Below, piece after piece: positions 17,818-26,977 of a DNA stretch of 38,914 nucleotides. This DNA comes from Candidatus Thalassarchaeaceae archaeon. Lineage in GTDB: Archaea; Thermoplasmatota; Poseidoniia; Poseidoniales; Thalassarchaeaceae. The translations under genes and the position numbers were made by a program. Under the pieces are notes generated by a model. It worked only from the letters and a program-made list of their open reading frames with translations. It was not told the DNA's origin and did no database searches. The stretch is taken from positions 67,744-106,657 of the forward strand of contig JASMLH010000001.1 of NCBI GenBank assembly GCA_030748775.1. Direction: 5' to 3'. Each line of letters begins with the position of its first letter. Within the stretch, counting starts at the first letter, position 1.

Positions 17818-19947
17818 ATGGACGCACGCCCGGCCCCTGAATCCTGCCGCGATCAGGACCTCGGTCTTTTCGAAGTCACGAAAAGGGACGGAGCAGCCAG
17901 AATAGGCCGGTTCTACACTAGACATGGCTCATTCACAACTCCGGCACTGCTTCCAGTGGTGAACCCGAACATCCTGACGATCGAGCCTATGGAAATGTGG
18001 GAGGATTTCGGAATAGAGGCCCTGATAACCAACTCCTACGTAATCTGGAAGAACGAGGGGCTCAGGGACAGTGCCTTGGAAGGGGGAATCCACTCGCTTC
18101 TCAACTTCCCCGGAGCCATAGTTACAGACTCAGGAACATTCCAGTCGTACGTCTATGGAGATGTAGAGGTAAGCCCTGAGGAAATAGTCCAATTCCAGAG
18201 GGAAATGGGAGTTGACATTGGGACCATGCTCGATGTTTTTGGCCGTCCAGACATGACTCGCGAGCAACTCGAGAAGGCAGTCGATGAGACTGCAGAGAGG
18301 GCAAACCCCTCTCTCGAGACCGCTGGTGGCACCTTGCTACTGAATGGCCCCATTCAAGGGGGCCTCCACGATGATCTAAGGGCCCAGTCAGCTCATATTA
18401 TGGGACTTGCAGAGGGACAGGATAGGGGATTCGCGATACACCCAATTGGGGGGATAGTCCCATTGATGGAGCAGCAGCGCTATCGCGAACTATTCAGGAT
18501 CCTTCTGGCTTCTAGGGCAGCTTTACCGCCTGATCGCCCAGTACACCTATTCGGGTGTGGCCACCCGATGCTCTTTCCGATGGCCATAGCACTTGGAGCA
18601 GACCTATTCGATAGTGCAGCATATGCAATTTTCGCTAGGGACGACCGAATCCTGACTCCTGAGGGGACCGTGAAACTGGAATCGATAAAGGAGTGGCCAT
18701 TCCTCTCAAAATCACTCTCCGGCCACGCTCCTGAGCAAGTCAGATCCATGGACGACAAGGTACGCTGCAAGATTCTCGCGCAGCACAATCTAGAGGTAAC
18801 TCAAGCTGAGCTATCGCGATGCAGGGAGGCGATTCGGAGCGGTACAATTTGGGAATTGGCCGAACAAAGAAGCCATTGTTCGCCGCAGCTCCGTGACGCC
18901 TTCATCTGGCTGCAGGATCAACTATCTGAGCCAGACGAAGGCCCAGTTGGAGAGTCAGTTCTGAGACTAATCTCCTCATGCGACCCACTCAGGGATGGGG
19001 GGGAGCCAATTGGTGACGACATCGAGTACCGCCCCCATATCCTGCACATGCATGCACTACTTGCTACTAGGTGGAGGGTCCCAGGATCATGGTGGGACTC
19101 CTCTACTGGGGATCCCAAGCGAGTAGCACTGGTTGAAGGGGCAACCCCACCATGGCGCAACTCGATATTGGGGGAAGTCTTGGCCAGTCTTGTCGAGGAG
19201 CCTCGGACAGTCGTAATGATTGCAACTCCCCTTGGGGTGATCCCATTCTCCTTAGAGGACGTGTCACCATGGTGTCACTTGGTCGGTCCCGATGACATGT
19301 GGATGGGGGAATACGATGATGAGGAGATTCAGGCCTATCTCTCAGAATTCGGACTCTCCGGAATCCCAGTTACTAGGATTTCCCCGGGGGATTCGGACGA
19401 GTCCGAGGCAGACAATTTCGCATCAGTTCAGGATTGGCTAGACCGTTGTTCCATCGTCGACAAACTAGCCGTACTATGCTCGGTACATCCCTCGGACTCC
19501 TGCAATATCACCAAGGGAATCAGCGTTCGCCGATCAAGGACAAATCGTGTGATAAACGTACTTTCTGAAGGCGAACACCTATTGTCCCCCAGGCTCACCG
19601 ACGGAGGTATTTCGCTGACTCTTGCAGGAGCTCGAAGACTGAACGAACTTCACACCTCTCCACCCCCGAAGTTCGGAGCAGACTTCCCAGACGAGGTTTT
19701 CAGCGGAATCCCCAGGATTTGCCTGATCGACGACGCAATCCCATTTGTTGGTTCAGGCAGGAACGTAATCCACGGATACGCATCAGGAGCAGACCCTCAT
19801 CTGACACCTGGTCAGCCATGCCTGGTGGTAGACTCGAATGGGTCACTGGTAGCACACGGGACATCCGTATCTACAGCATTAGATGTTGCATTTATGCGAA
19901 AGGGAATCGCAGTAAAGGTCAGAGAAGGAGCGATGAAGGGCGACTAG
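17818..19947 (+). CDS. tgtA: Archaeosine tRNA-guanine transglycosylase (TgtA) with C-terminal PUA-like domain
   Basis: IVTDSGTFQSYVYGDVEVSPEEIVQFQREMGVDIGTMLDVF, HLFGCGHPMLFPMAIALGADLFDSAAYAIFARDDR, LAQHNLEVTQAE; C-terminal SVRRSRTNRVINVLSEGEHLLSPRLTDGGISLTLAGARRL... PUA-like. Confidence 0.9.
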   Translation: MDARPAPESCRDQDLGLFEVTKRDGAARIGRFYTRHGSFTTPALLPVVNPNILTIEPMEMWEDFGIEALITNSYVIWKNEGLRDSALEGGIHSLLNFPGAIVTDSGTFQSYVYGDVEVSPEEIVQFQREMGVDIGTMLDVFGRPDMTREQLEKAVDETAERANPSLETAGGTLLLNGPIQGGLHDDLRAQSAHIMGLAEGQDRGFAIHPIGGIVPLMEQQRYRELFRILLASRAALPPDRPVHLFGCGHPMLFPMAIALGADLFDSAAYAIFARDDRILTPEGTVKLESIKEWPFLSKSLSGHAPEQVRSMDDKVRCKILAQHNLEVTQAELSRCREAIRSGTIWELAEQRSHCSPQLRDAFIWLQDQLSEPDEGPVGESVLRLISSCDPLRDGGEPIGDDIEYRPHILHMHALLATRWRVPGSWWDSSTGDPKRVALVEGATPPWRNSILGEVLASLVEEPRTVVMIATPLGVIPFSLEDVSPWCHLVGPDDMWMGEYDDEEIQAYLSEFGLSGIPVTRISPGDSDESEADNFASVQDWLDRCSIVDKLAVLCSVHPSDSCNITKGISVRRSRTNRVINVLSEGEHLLSPRLTDGGISLTLAGARRLNELHTSPPPKFGADFPDEVFSGIPRICLIDDAIPFVGSGRNVIHGYASGADPHLTPGQPCLVVDSNGSLVAHGTSVSTALDVAFMRKGIAVKVREGAMKGD

Positions 19948-19999
19948 AACTAGGAACTTTCCGGGGATTCATTCAAGTGATTGACGCCCAACCGTTGTT

Positions 20000-20018
20000 C
20001 GACTCCCGAAGGGAGTCG
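20000..20018 (+). other. Perfect 8-bp-stem hairpin just upstream of ABC ATPase start
   Basis: CGACTCCC-GAA-GGGAGTCG, followed directly by GGAGG and ATG at 20029. Confidence 0.7.
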
Positions 20019-20028
20019 GAGGCCCCCG

Positions 20029-21015
20029 ATGTCCGAAGATTCCGAAGTTGCGATAATCACAACCAAGGCACTTCGCAAGATGTACGGCCCCCATCTAGCA
20101 CTAGATGACGTCAACCTGAACATCAATGCCGGCTCGATTGGAATATTAGGTCCGAACGGCGCTGGCAAATCCACCTTCTTCAAGTGCCTACTTGGTTTGA
20201 TCGGGACTACCTCCGGAGAAGGCAGCGTTCTCGGATACGACATCAAGACCGAAGCCGACATTATCCGTTCCAGAATAGGATACATGCCAGAGTACAACTC
20301 GCTGGACCCGGCGCTTTTCGCAGTAGACCAGGTTAGGTATGCAGGAGAGCTTCTCGGGATGAACTCCAACACTGCCATGCAGAGGGCCCACGAAGTCCTC
20401 GAATACGTTGGACTAAAGGATCAGAGGTATCGAAAGATCGAGACATTCAGCACCGGCATGCTCCAAGCCACAAAGCTGGCATGCGCCCTAGTTCATGATC
20501 CTGACATCCTGATTTGTGACGAACCCACCAACGGCCTAGATCAGAGGGCACGGTCATTCATGCTACAGACTCTCCAACGCACCGTCAAGGAGGGCAATCG
20601 CTCGGTCCTGATGAGCAGCCATGTGATGGACGACGTCCAAGCAGTGTGCGACAGCATCGTGATGATTCACAAGGGCCAGATAGTTGTCCACCGAAGCATC
20701 GACGAACTGGTAAACCAAGTTGACAGGGAGATCGAGATAATGGTGTGGGGAGGTGCCAGCAGAATGGAATCCGAACTATCCTCCAGGGGTTTGGAGGCCC
20801 GAAGGCTGGGAAGGGTGATCAGGGTCAAGGTCACGGGCGACTCAACTTCCCAGCAAATTCTGTCTGCAGCAGTGGAGGCAGGGGTCCAGGTTCGTCAGAT
20901 GAAGGAATATGAGCCGGACCTCGAAGATATATTCATCCTTATCATGGAGAGGCTTGGAACCCAAATCAAAGGCAGCTCCGACTTGATGACTCCGGAGCAT
21001 ATGGGGGGTGAATGA
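20029..21015 (+). CDS. ABC transporter ATP-binding protein
   Basis: GILGPNGAGKSTFFKCLLGL (Walker A), FSTGMLQATKLACALVHDPDILICDEPTNGLD (signature/Walker B). Confidence 0.96.
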   Translation: MSEDSEVAIITTKALRKMYGPHLALDDVNLNINAGSIGILGPNGAGKSTFFKCLLGLIGTTSGEGSVLGYDIKTEADIIRSRIGYMPEYNSLDPALFAVDQVRYAGELLGMNSNTAMQRAHEVLEYVGLKDQRYRKIETFSTGMLQATKLACALVHDPDILICDEPTNGLDQRARSFMLQTLQRTVKEGNRSVLMSSHVMDDVQAVCDSIVMIHKGQIVVHRSIDELVNQVDREIEIMVWGGASRMESELSSRGLEARRLGRVIRVKVTGDSTSQQILSAAVEAGVQVRQMKEYEPDLEDIFILIMERLGTQIKGSSDLMTPEHMGGE

Positions 21016-22029
21016 TTGGGCGACGACCAACTAGATATCGGCAGCGGCAAGACTCGAATGGAAGTCGCATTCGGAGCAGGAGATGGGGATGGTGAGGCCA
21101 CTGCGGTCGTGGCCAAAGCGGAAGCATCTCTTGGTACGATTTTCAACCAGAGCTACCGACCATGGGAAGGTAAGCTAGGCCCCAGATGGATGAGAAACTA
21201 TGCAATCTACAGGCATCATGTTTACGGCCTATTCACTAGCAAGGGACACCGACAGTACCATCCCATGGTCAGACTAACGATTCTGGTAATTTTCCTTGCA
21301 TCGTTGGCTCCAGTGCCCCTTCTGTTCCTAGCATCTCTGATGGGGGCAGAGGATGGCGACCCGCTGACCAAGCTCTGGGGAGTGAATCGGTACAACCTCT
21401 GGGGGCAAGTGCTGGGATACTTCCCCCGGAATATCTGCATGTGGCCACTTCTCACTGCCCTCGTCGTTGGGGGAATGATATCAGATGACAGGAAGAACGG
21501 GACAAGCGCGATATATTTCTCTAGGCCAGTAACGAGACTGGATTACATTGCGATGAAGTTCCTGAGTGTAGCCGTGATTCTCGGTTTCGTAATCGTTTTC
21601 TCATATTTCGTATACTACACCAGCGCAATAGTGTTCAGGGGAGAGGGATGGGCATACCTGATTGACACAATCCCCATGTTCCTTGGTGGGATGCTGGCGG
21701 GGATCGCCCTCGTAATCACCTATTCATCAATTGGGCTGGCCCTTTCAAGCATCAGCCAAAGTCGCTTCTTTGCCGCCATAGGGTTTCTGAGCCTGATTTA
21801 CGGTACAAAGCTAGTCTCCCTCCTAATAGAACTCCAGTTCGAGAATACTTTCCTGTATGTCATGAGTCCATACGACTGCTTGGCACATCTGGGGCAATTC
21901 CTGCTGGGAATCCCTTCGAACTACGACCATCCGGTTTCATTTTCTGTTGTTTCCCTTGTTCTGATGAATGCCGCCTCGATCGGAATCTTGGTCACAAGAG
22001 TCTCTTCATTGGAGGTGACCAGGGAATGA
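21016..22029 (+). CDS. ABC-2 type transporter permease
   Basis: Multi-TM (ILVIFLASLAPVPLLFLASL; LLTALVVGGMISDDRKNGTSAIYFSRPVTRLDYIAMKF) with TTG start immediately after the upstream stop. Confidence 0.88.
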   Translation: MGDDQLDIGSGKTRMEVAFGAGDGDGEATAVVAKAEASLGTIFNQSYRPWEGKLGPRWMRNYAIYRHHVYGLFTSKGHRQYHPMVRLTILVIFLASLAPVPLLFLASLMGAEDGDPLTKLWGVNRYNLWGQVLGYFPRNICMWPLLTALVVGGMISDDRKNGTSAIYFSRPVTRLDYIAMKFLSVAVILGFVIVFSYFVYYTSAIVFRGEGWAYLIDTIPMFLGGMLAGIALVITYSSIGLALSSISQSRFFAAIGFLSLIYGTKLVSLLIELQFENTFLYVMSPYDCLAHLGQFLLGIPSNYDHPVSFSVVSLVLMNAASIGILVTRVSSLEVTRE

Positions 22030-22973
22030 CCGAATCAAACCAGCAACCGCCAGCAGTTTTGATTGACCAGGTATCGAAGTTCTACGGCCAGGTAGTTGGA
22101 CTGAACGACGTATCCCTTGCCATAGATGGCGGCGTCACGGGCGTCCTGGGCCCCAATGGAGCTGGGAAGTCCACCTTGTTCAAGATGATGATGGGCAGGC
22201 TGAAGCCGACACAGGGTTCTGTTAGGCTGTTCGGAGTAGACCCATGGACTAGTACTGCCCCCTACAGGAGGGTTGGGTATGTCAGCGAGTCCGAGAAACT
22301 GTACGAATGGATGACATCACTCGACTTCCTGACTACACTAGCCCGATTGCACGGCATGACTAGGGAGGAGGCGAAAGAGCGTTCGGCGCACGTCCTGGAT
22401 TTCGTCGGTCTCGCTGATGTGATGCACAAAGAGCTGGGCAAGTACAGCAAGGGGATGAGGCAGCGGGTGAAGATTGCCCATGCCCTAGTTCACGACCCCG
22501 ATCTGATTATCCTTGACGAACCCCTTCACGGTTGCGATCCAATTGCCAGAACCAGTATCATGAGCGTGATTCGAGATCTTGGGAATCAGGGGAAAACTGT
22601 ACTTGTTTCGAGCCACATTCTCGAGGAGATAGAGAGGATTACCGAGCAGATTGTTATCCTACACAACGGCAGGCTTCTGGCACTGGGGAATCTCCATGCA
22701 ATCAGGGACCTGCTGGACAAGCATCCTCACAGGATTATTATCAACTGCGAGGAACCTAGGAGCCTAGCCGGACTATTCATCGAGGAGGATCCCATTTACG
22801 GCGTCCGCTTCCCCCGAGAAGGCCAGCTTGAGATTCAGACCAACAACCTGTCCGAGGCCCACTCCATCCTTCCTTCAATCGTAGTAAAATCAAAACAGGA
22901 GATTTCGAGCATCGAAAACCCGGACGACAACCTCGAGTCCCTACTGGGATATCTTATCCAGGGGGCCGGCTAA
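22026..22973 (+). CDS. ABC transporter ATP-binding protein
   Basis: GVLGPNGAGKSTLFKMMMGRL, YSKGMRQRVKIAHALVHDPDLIILDEPLHGCD; ATGA overlap with upstream permease. Confidence 0.96.
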   Translation: MTESNQQPPAVLIDQVSKFYGQVVGLNDVSLAIDGGVTGVLGPNGAGKSTLFKMMMGRLKPTQGSVRLFGVDPWTSTAPYRRVGYVSESEKLYEWMTSLDFLTTLARLHGMTREEAKERSAHVLDFVGLADVMHKELGKYSKGMRQRVKIAHALVHDPDLIILDEPLHGCDPIARTSIMSVIRDLGNQGKTVLVSSHILEEIERITEQIVILHNGRLLALGNLHAIRDLLDKHPHRIIINCEEPRSLAGLFIEEDPIYGVRFPREGQLEIQTNNLSEAHSILPSIVVKSKQEISSIENPDDNLESLLGYLIQGAG

Positions 22974-24688
22974 TGGACAGAAAGGGACTCGACCTAGCGG
23001 AAACGGTCTGGACTAGGCTAGATAGGAAGGCAGGGGCAATAGTAGAGCTAACAGTCAGGCAGCTAAGGCATAGGGTTTCGACCTGGGTCGTCCTGGGCTC
23101 TGGAATCCTAATGATGGCCCTCCTTCTGGCATTCTACGTCGACTCGGTAAGGGAGACCTTCGAACCAATTGACAATGATGGGGACAGCGTCGATAGGGAT
23201 GGGGACGGATACCCATTGGGCCAGGAGAGGAAGTACGGGACTAGCGACTCGACGAAGTCAGAGTTCCCGGGTTCGGGGATCTTCGTCCTTGAGAGCGATA
23301 TCGACTGGAACGATCTTACTAGGGCCTACCTCGGAAACAAGTCGTGGGAAGGAACGGCATACTTCGAGGCCTCTTGGATTGACGGCAATTACTCTGGAGA
23401 TTGGTGGGATTCCCACATTGACTGGAACATGGACCCAAACGGGGTTCCGGATCTTCAGGAATGCCCCGAAGAAATATGGCTTCTCCAATTTGGGTCAGCT
23501 TGCGTGGTCGGGGACGACGATGGGGATGGGCTGGTCACATACCTAGCAGCAGGGAAATGGAGAGGTGAGGGGAGGGTGAATGTCCCCGATGAATACTACC
23601 TCGAATGGGGTCACTGGACCGAGAGCTTCTTCGTCGAGCCCGATCCTCCTGAGAAGTACATAGACGAGGACGGAATAGACTGCTTCGACTCGAGTGGGAC
23701 AAGAGTTGACTGCCCAGCAGGGGACAGGCTCTCTGGCAGTCACGGATTCGACGACGACGGCGACTGTTTGCGAACAGATTGGGTCACCCCAGAGGGTGAG
23801 CCAATAGAGGATGAATACATCTTGCAATGGTGGTATAATGGTAACGAAAACGGAATCCCCTGCGACATAGTATGGTCATCTAGCAATGGGATCGTTACCG
23901 ATATCGATGCCGATTACAATGTAGACGAGGACCCGGATGATGAGGCATATGCCGGCGAGTTGAGCCATAGGACTTTCATCATAGGAGTCGGAAAGATGGC
24001 CTTCGTGATACTACTCGGCTTGTTCATTCCACTTTTCCTAGCACTGGGTCTGGTAAAGGACGAATCCGAGAACGGGACTCTGCACCTTCTTCTCTCGAAG
24101 CCAATTCACAGGTCAGAATTCATTCTGTACCGACTTCTTGGATACCTCGCAGTCTCATCCTCATACGTTATCGCCCTCTCCCTTCTTGTAGGGGCAATTG
24201 CCGCTACCCTTGGGCCAGGCGATGGAATCTTCCGGGTCGCCGACCTGCCTGTCTGGCTTGGAATAGGAATCGCAACCACTCTTGTTCTAGCTGCATATGG
24301 GTCACTGTTCAACACGATGGGCCTGATTTCTCCCAAGTATGGGGTATACATCTGCATACTATTCGGGATATGGGAGTTCGTCATGGGTTTCTTCTCGATA
24401 ATCAACCCCAATTGGACAATAACAAGCATCTCGATCACCCACTGGGCACTTCAGATGATTGACTCAATCGTAATCATGGCATGGCCCGATACCCTCCAGT
24501 GGGCGCAGATCGGGGAGGCATTCGGAATCAACACGGGCCTGTCGGTGTTCTGGCAGCCACCAGTTCACACCCTTGGAACCAACGAGCCAGCAGTCTCCCT
24601 CCTAGTCAGCGTGACGGTCCTACTGACTGTTACTTCACTCATGGTGTTCATCGGCAAGTCCGTGTTCAACAGAAGGGAGATTATGTGA
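22973..24688 (+). CDS. ABC-2 type permease with large extracytoplasmic Asp-rich insertion
   Basis: TM1 STWVVLGSGILMMALLLAFYV, then about 270 aa with repeated DxDxDG motifs, then permease TMs with LGLVKDESENGTLHLLLSKPIHRSEFILYR; TAATG overlap with upstream ATPase. Confidence 0.85.
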   Translation: MDRKGLDLAETVWTRLDRKAGAIVELTVRQLRHRVSTWVVLGSGILMMALLLAFYVDSVRETFEPIDNDGDSVDRDGDGYPLGQERKYGTSDSTKSEFPGSGIFVLESDIDWNDLTRAYLGNKSWEGTAYFEASWIDGNYSGDWWDSHIDWNMDPNGVPDLQECPEEIWLLQFGSACVVGDDDGDGLVTYLAAGKWRGEGRVNVPDEYYLEWGHWTESFFVEPDPPEKYIDEDGIDCFDSSGTRVDCPAGDRLSGSHGFDDDGDCLRTDWVTPEGEPIEDEYILQWWYNGNENGIPCDIVWSSSNGIVTDIDADYNVDEDPDDEAYAGELSHRTFIIGVGKMAFVILLGLFIPLFLALGLVKDESENGTLHLLLSKPIHRSEFILYRLLGYLAVSSSYVIALSLLVGAIAATLGPGDGIFRVADLPVWLGIGIATTLVLAAYGSLFNTMGLISPKYGVYICILFGIWEFVMGFFSIINPNWTITSISITHWALQMIDSIVIMAWPDTLQWAQIGEAFGINTGLSVFWQPPVHTLGTNEPAVSLLVSVTVLLTVTSLMVFIGKSVFNRREIM

Positions 24689-24695
24689 TACCCTC

Positions 24696-25886
24696 ATGCA
24701 GGACGCTCCCCAGAAGTTCGAGGGCGACCTTTCCTCTCTTTGGCGGCTGGATGTCATGCCTCCCCTCCACCGTCTCTCCTGGTGGTGGTACTGGGTCCTA
24801 GTTCTGGTTCCCGACCCAGACAACCCTCGCCGCTCCCGCCAGCTCATGACTTTGTGGTCAACAAAGGAGACTGAGGCGATTCGAGTCAGCGGTCACTGGT
24901 GGAAGCCAGGCTCTAGGATGCACAAGGACGAGCATGGCGGCTTCGTGATCCCGGGAATGGTTTGTGCATGGTGGTACGACGGCAAGACGATGCATGAGCC
25001 ACTAACCATGAGGGAATGCAGGATGGCCGTAGTTAGCGACGAGCACCCGCTCTGGCCCGGGGGAGGGGAAGGCAAGGGAGCCGGAGCCATCGTTCCAATA
25101 GACTCCGAGGACTTGTCGATGGGGATGAACCCTGGAAACAAGTCGATGTGGCTAGGCCTCAGCAGCGACAGGAAGGCAAGAAGCGGAGGCGCACCCTCTA
25201 GATTCGAGGCGAAACTTACCCCTTGGTGGGGACCTCCAAGCGAACTCACCTACAAGAACAACGAGATAGCACTTGGAATGGGTTACGACATACTTAGGCT
25301 GCAGGGTATGAAAGCGGAGTTGACTATCGATGGGGAGCAGTTAGAGGGTACTGCATACTTCCAGAAGGTAACCGTTCAGGCCCCCTCGGTTCCTTGGTTT
25401 TGGGGGATGCTTCATTTCAGCGATGGATCCTTCTTGGACTGGTTCGTCCCTCACATTACGCCGCTATCAACCGCCAAGGACGACAAGCCCTGGAGAAAAC
25501 GTGATACGACCAGGATCCCCCTGCGCACAGCAGGAGTATTCCATGACCGAATCAGAGGACGAACTGAGGAATTCGACAACTGCGAGGTAATTCTCAGCAA
25601 GTCCGAAACAGGACTATTGGATAGCGAAGGAAATCTGCTTCCCGACTTCCAAATTCGGGTCTGGAACGACAGCACCTCTGCCTCATTTCAGATCAATGCA
25701 GTAAGCAGGGCAAGATGGAGGTTCGACCAGCCAACCAGGGGTGGGATGGTCAGCCACCTAACTTACAATGAGTACCCATTCGAGGTCAATCGGATTTCAA
25801 TTATTGATAGCGAAGGGACAAGGACGACTGATGACTACGATTGGATACACGGAAACGCCGAGCACTCATGGGGTTTCCTCCACTAG
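24696..25886 (+). CDS. Possible lipocalin-like protein resembling CrtC/AttH carotenoid hydratase family
   Basis: Trp/Tyr-rich beta-type sequence: LSWWWYWVLVLVPDP..., GTAYFQKVTVQAPSVPWFWGMLHFSDGSFLDWFVPH. Family assignment from memory of the AttH/CrtC pattern only. Confidence 0.45.
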   Translation: MQDAPQKFEGDLSSLWRLDVMPPLHRLSWWWYWVLVLVPDPDNPRRSRQLMTLWSTKETEAIRVSGHWWKPGSRMHKDEHGGFVIPGMVCAWWYDGKTMHEPLTMRECRMAVVSDEHPLWPGGGEGKGAGAIVPIDSEDLSMGMNPGNKSMWLGLSSDRKARSGGAPSRFEAKLTPWWGPPSELTYKNNEIALGMGYDILRLQGMKAELTIDGEQLEGTAYFQKVTVQAPSVPWFWGMLHFSDGSFLDWFVPHITPLSTAKDDKPWRKRDTTRIPLRTAGVFHDRIRGRTEEFDNCEVILSKSETGLLDSEGNLLPDFQIRVWNDSTSASFQINAVSRARWRFDQPTRGGMVSHLTYNEYPFEVNRISIIDSEGTRTTDDYDWIHGNAEHSWGFLH

Positions 25887-25946
25887 ATGCAGAAGCCTCC
25901 AATCCGCCAACATCTTGAGTAGACATCGATTCGGGAGTAGTTACAC

Positions 25947-26915
25947 ATGAGCAGCTACATTGACGAATTCAAGTCCAGGGTTGATGGAGATGCAGTGCTG
26001 TCAGATTTCCCAGAGATAACCGAGGCAGAGGTCCCTATCTGGAGAGGGAGGCCAACATTCCTGTCGATGTTAGACAAGTACATATTGGGCGTATTGGTAT
26101 TGGCGGTCCACCTCCTGTTCTTTGCAGGAGATTGGCTTGAACCCGAAGGGGAAGGTAGGGCTAACTTCGTAATCAAGGTGATTGTCAATCTAGTTGACTT
26201 CAGTGGCGTCCTTGGTTTCGTGATTTCAATGCTAGTACTTACGAAGATAAACCACTATGCGAACTTCTCTACTTCTGGGAAGTGGACAACTTCGTGGCTG
26301 TTGCTCAGCTCAACAATTCCAGTATTTTGGAAGATCATGGACATTCTCGAGTGGTTAGCCGGGTTTGCAGGTTCAGAGTTCTCGAATCCATTGCCCGCGT
26401 GGAATCATCTCTGGTTCCTCCCATTGGGGGCAGCTTCATTCATCGTAATGTTGGCAATCACCATTCTTTATCAGAGGTCTTTCGATTACGCCATTACAGA
26501 CAAGAGGGTCCACATTCGCAAGAGTTTCCTTTTCGTGGACTCAAGCGTTGAGGGAATCTCATTCCAGAAGATCGAGAACCTAAAGGCAGACCCCTCAATT
26601 CTCGGGAGAATCCTGGGCTTCGGTAATGTCCATGTCGTAACTGGTTCAGGTGTGGGTTTGCAGGTTGAGTCACTTGGAGTAGCAGTTGGAGTGGCAGATG
26701 ATGTCCGAGAGCCCCTCACGGGCTTCAGGAGAGTAGTTTCGATAATGTTTGGATGGATCACCATGCAGAGGCAGAGGACGGAGATGTCCGCTGATCCCGC
26801 TAACTGCCTATATGGTGTGAAGAGGCCAATGGATGTGTATCGCCTAATCAACGAGTTGATGGACATCAATGTAGGTCCACCGGGTTCTGATTCTGACCTG
26901 CCCGCCATCGAGTAG
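25947..26915 (+). CDS. Membrane protein with bacterial-type PH (DUF304/bPH2-like) domain
   Basis: YAITDKRVHIRKSFLFVDSSVEGISFQKIENLKADPSILGRILGFGNVHVVTGSGVGLQVESLGVAVGVADDVREPL plus several TM segments. Confidence 0.85.
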   Translation: MSSYIDEFKSRVDGDAVLSDFPEITEAEVPIWRGRPTFLSMLDKYILGVLVLAVHLLFFAGDWLEPEGEGRANFVIKVIVNLVDFSGVLGFVISMLVLTKINHYANFSTSGKWTTSWLLLSSTIPVFWKIMDILEWLAGFAGSEFSNPLPAWNHLWFLPLGAASFIVMLAITILYQRSFDYAITDKRVHIRKSFLFVDSSVEGISFQKIENLKADPSILGRILGFGNVHVVTGSGVGLQVESLGVAVGVADDVREPLTGFRRVVSIMFGWITMQRQRTEMSADPANCLYGVKRPMDVYRLINELMDINVGPPGSDSDLPAIE

Positions 26916-26977
26916 CAAGATGATGCTCCGCACCGTTCATAACGGTGGGTCCACCCAACACGACTGAAGGGGATGAG

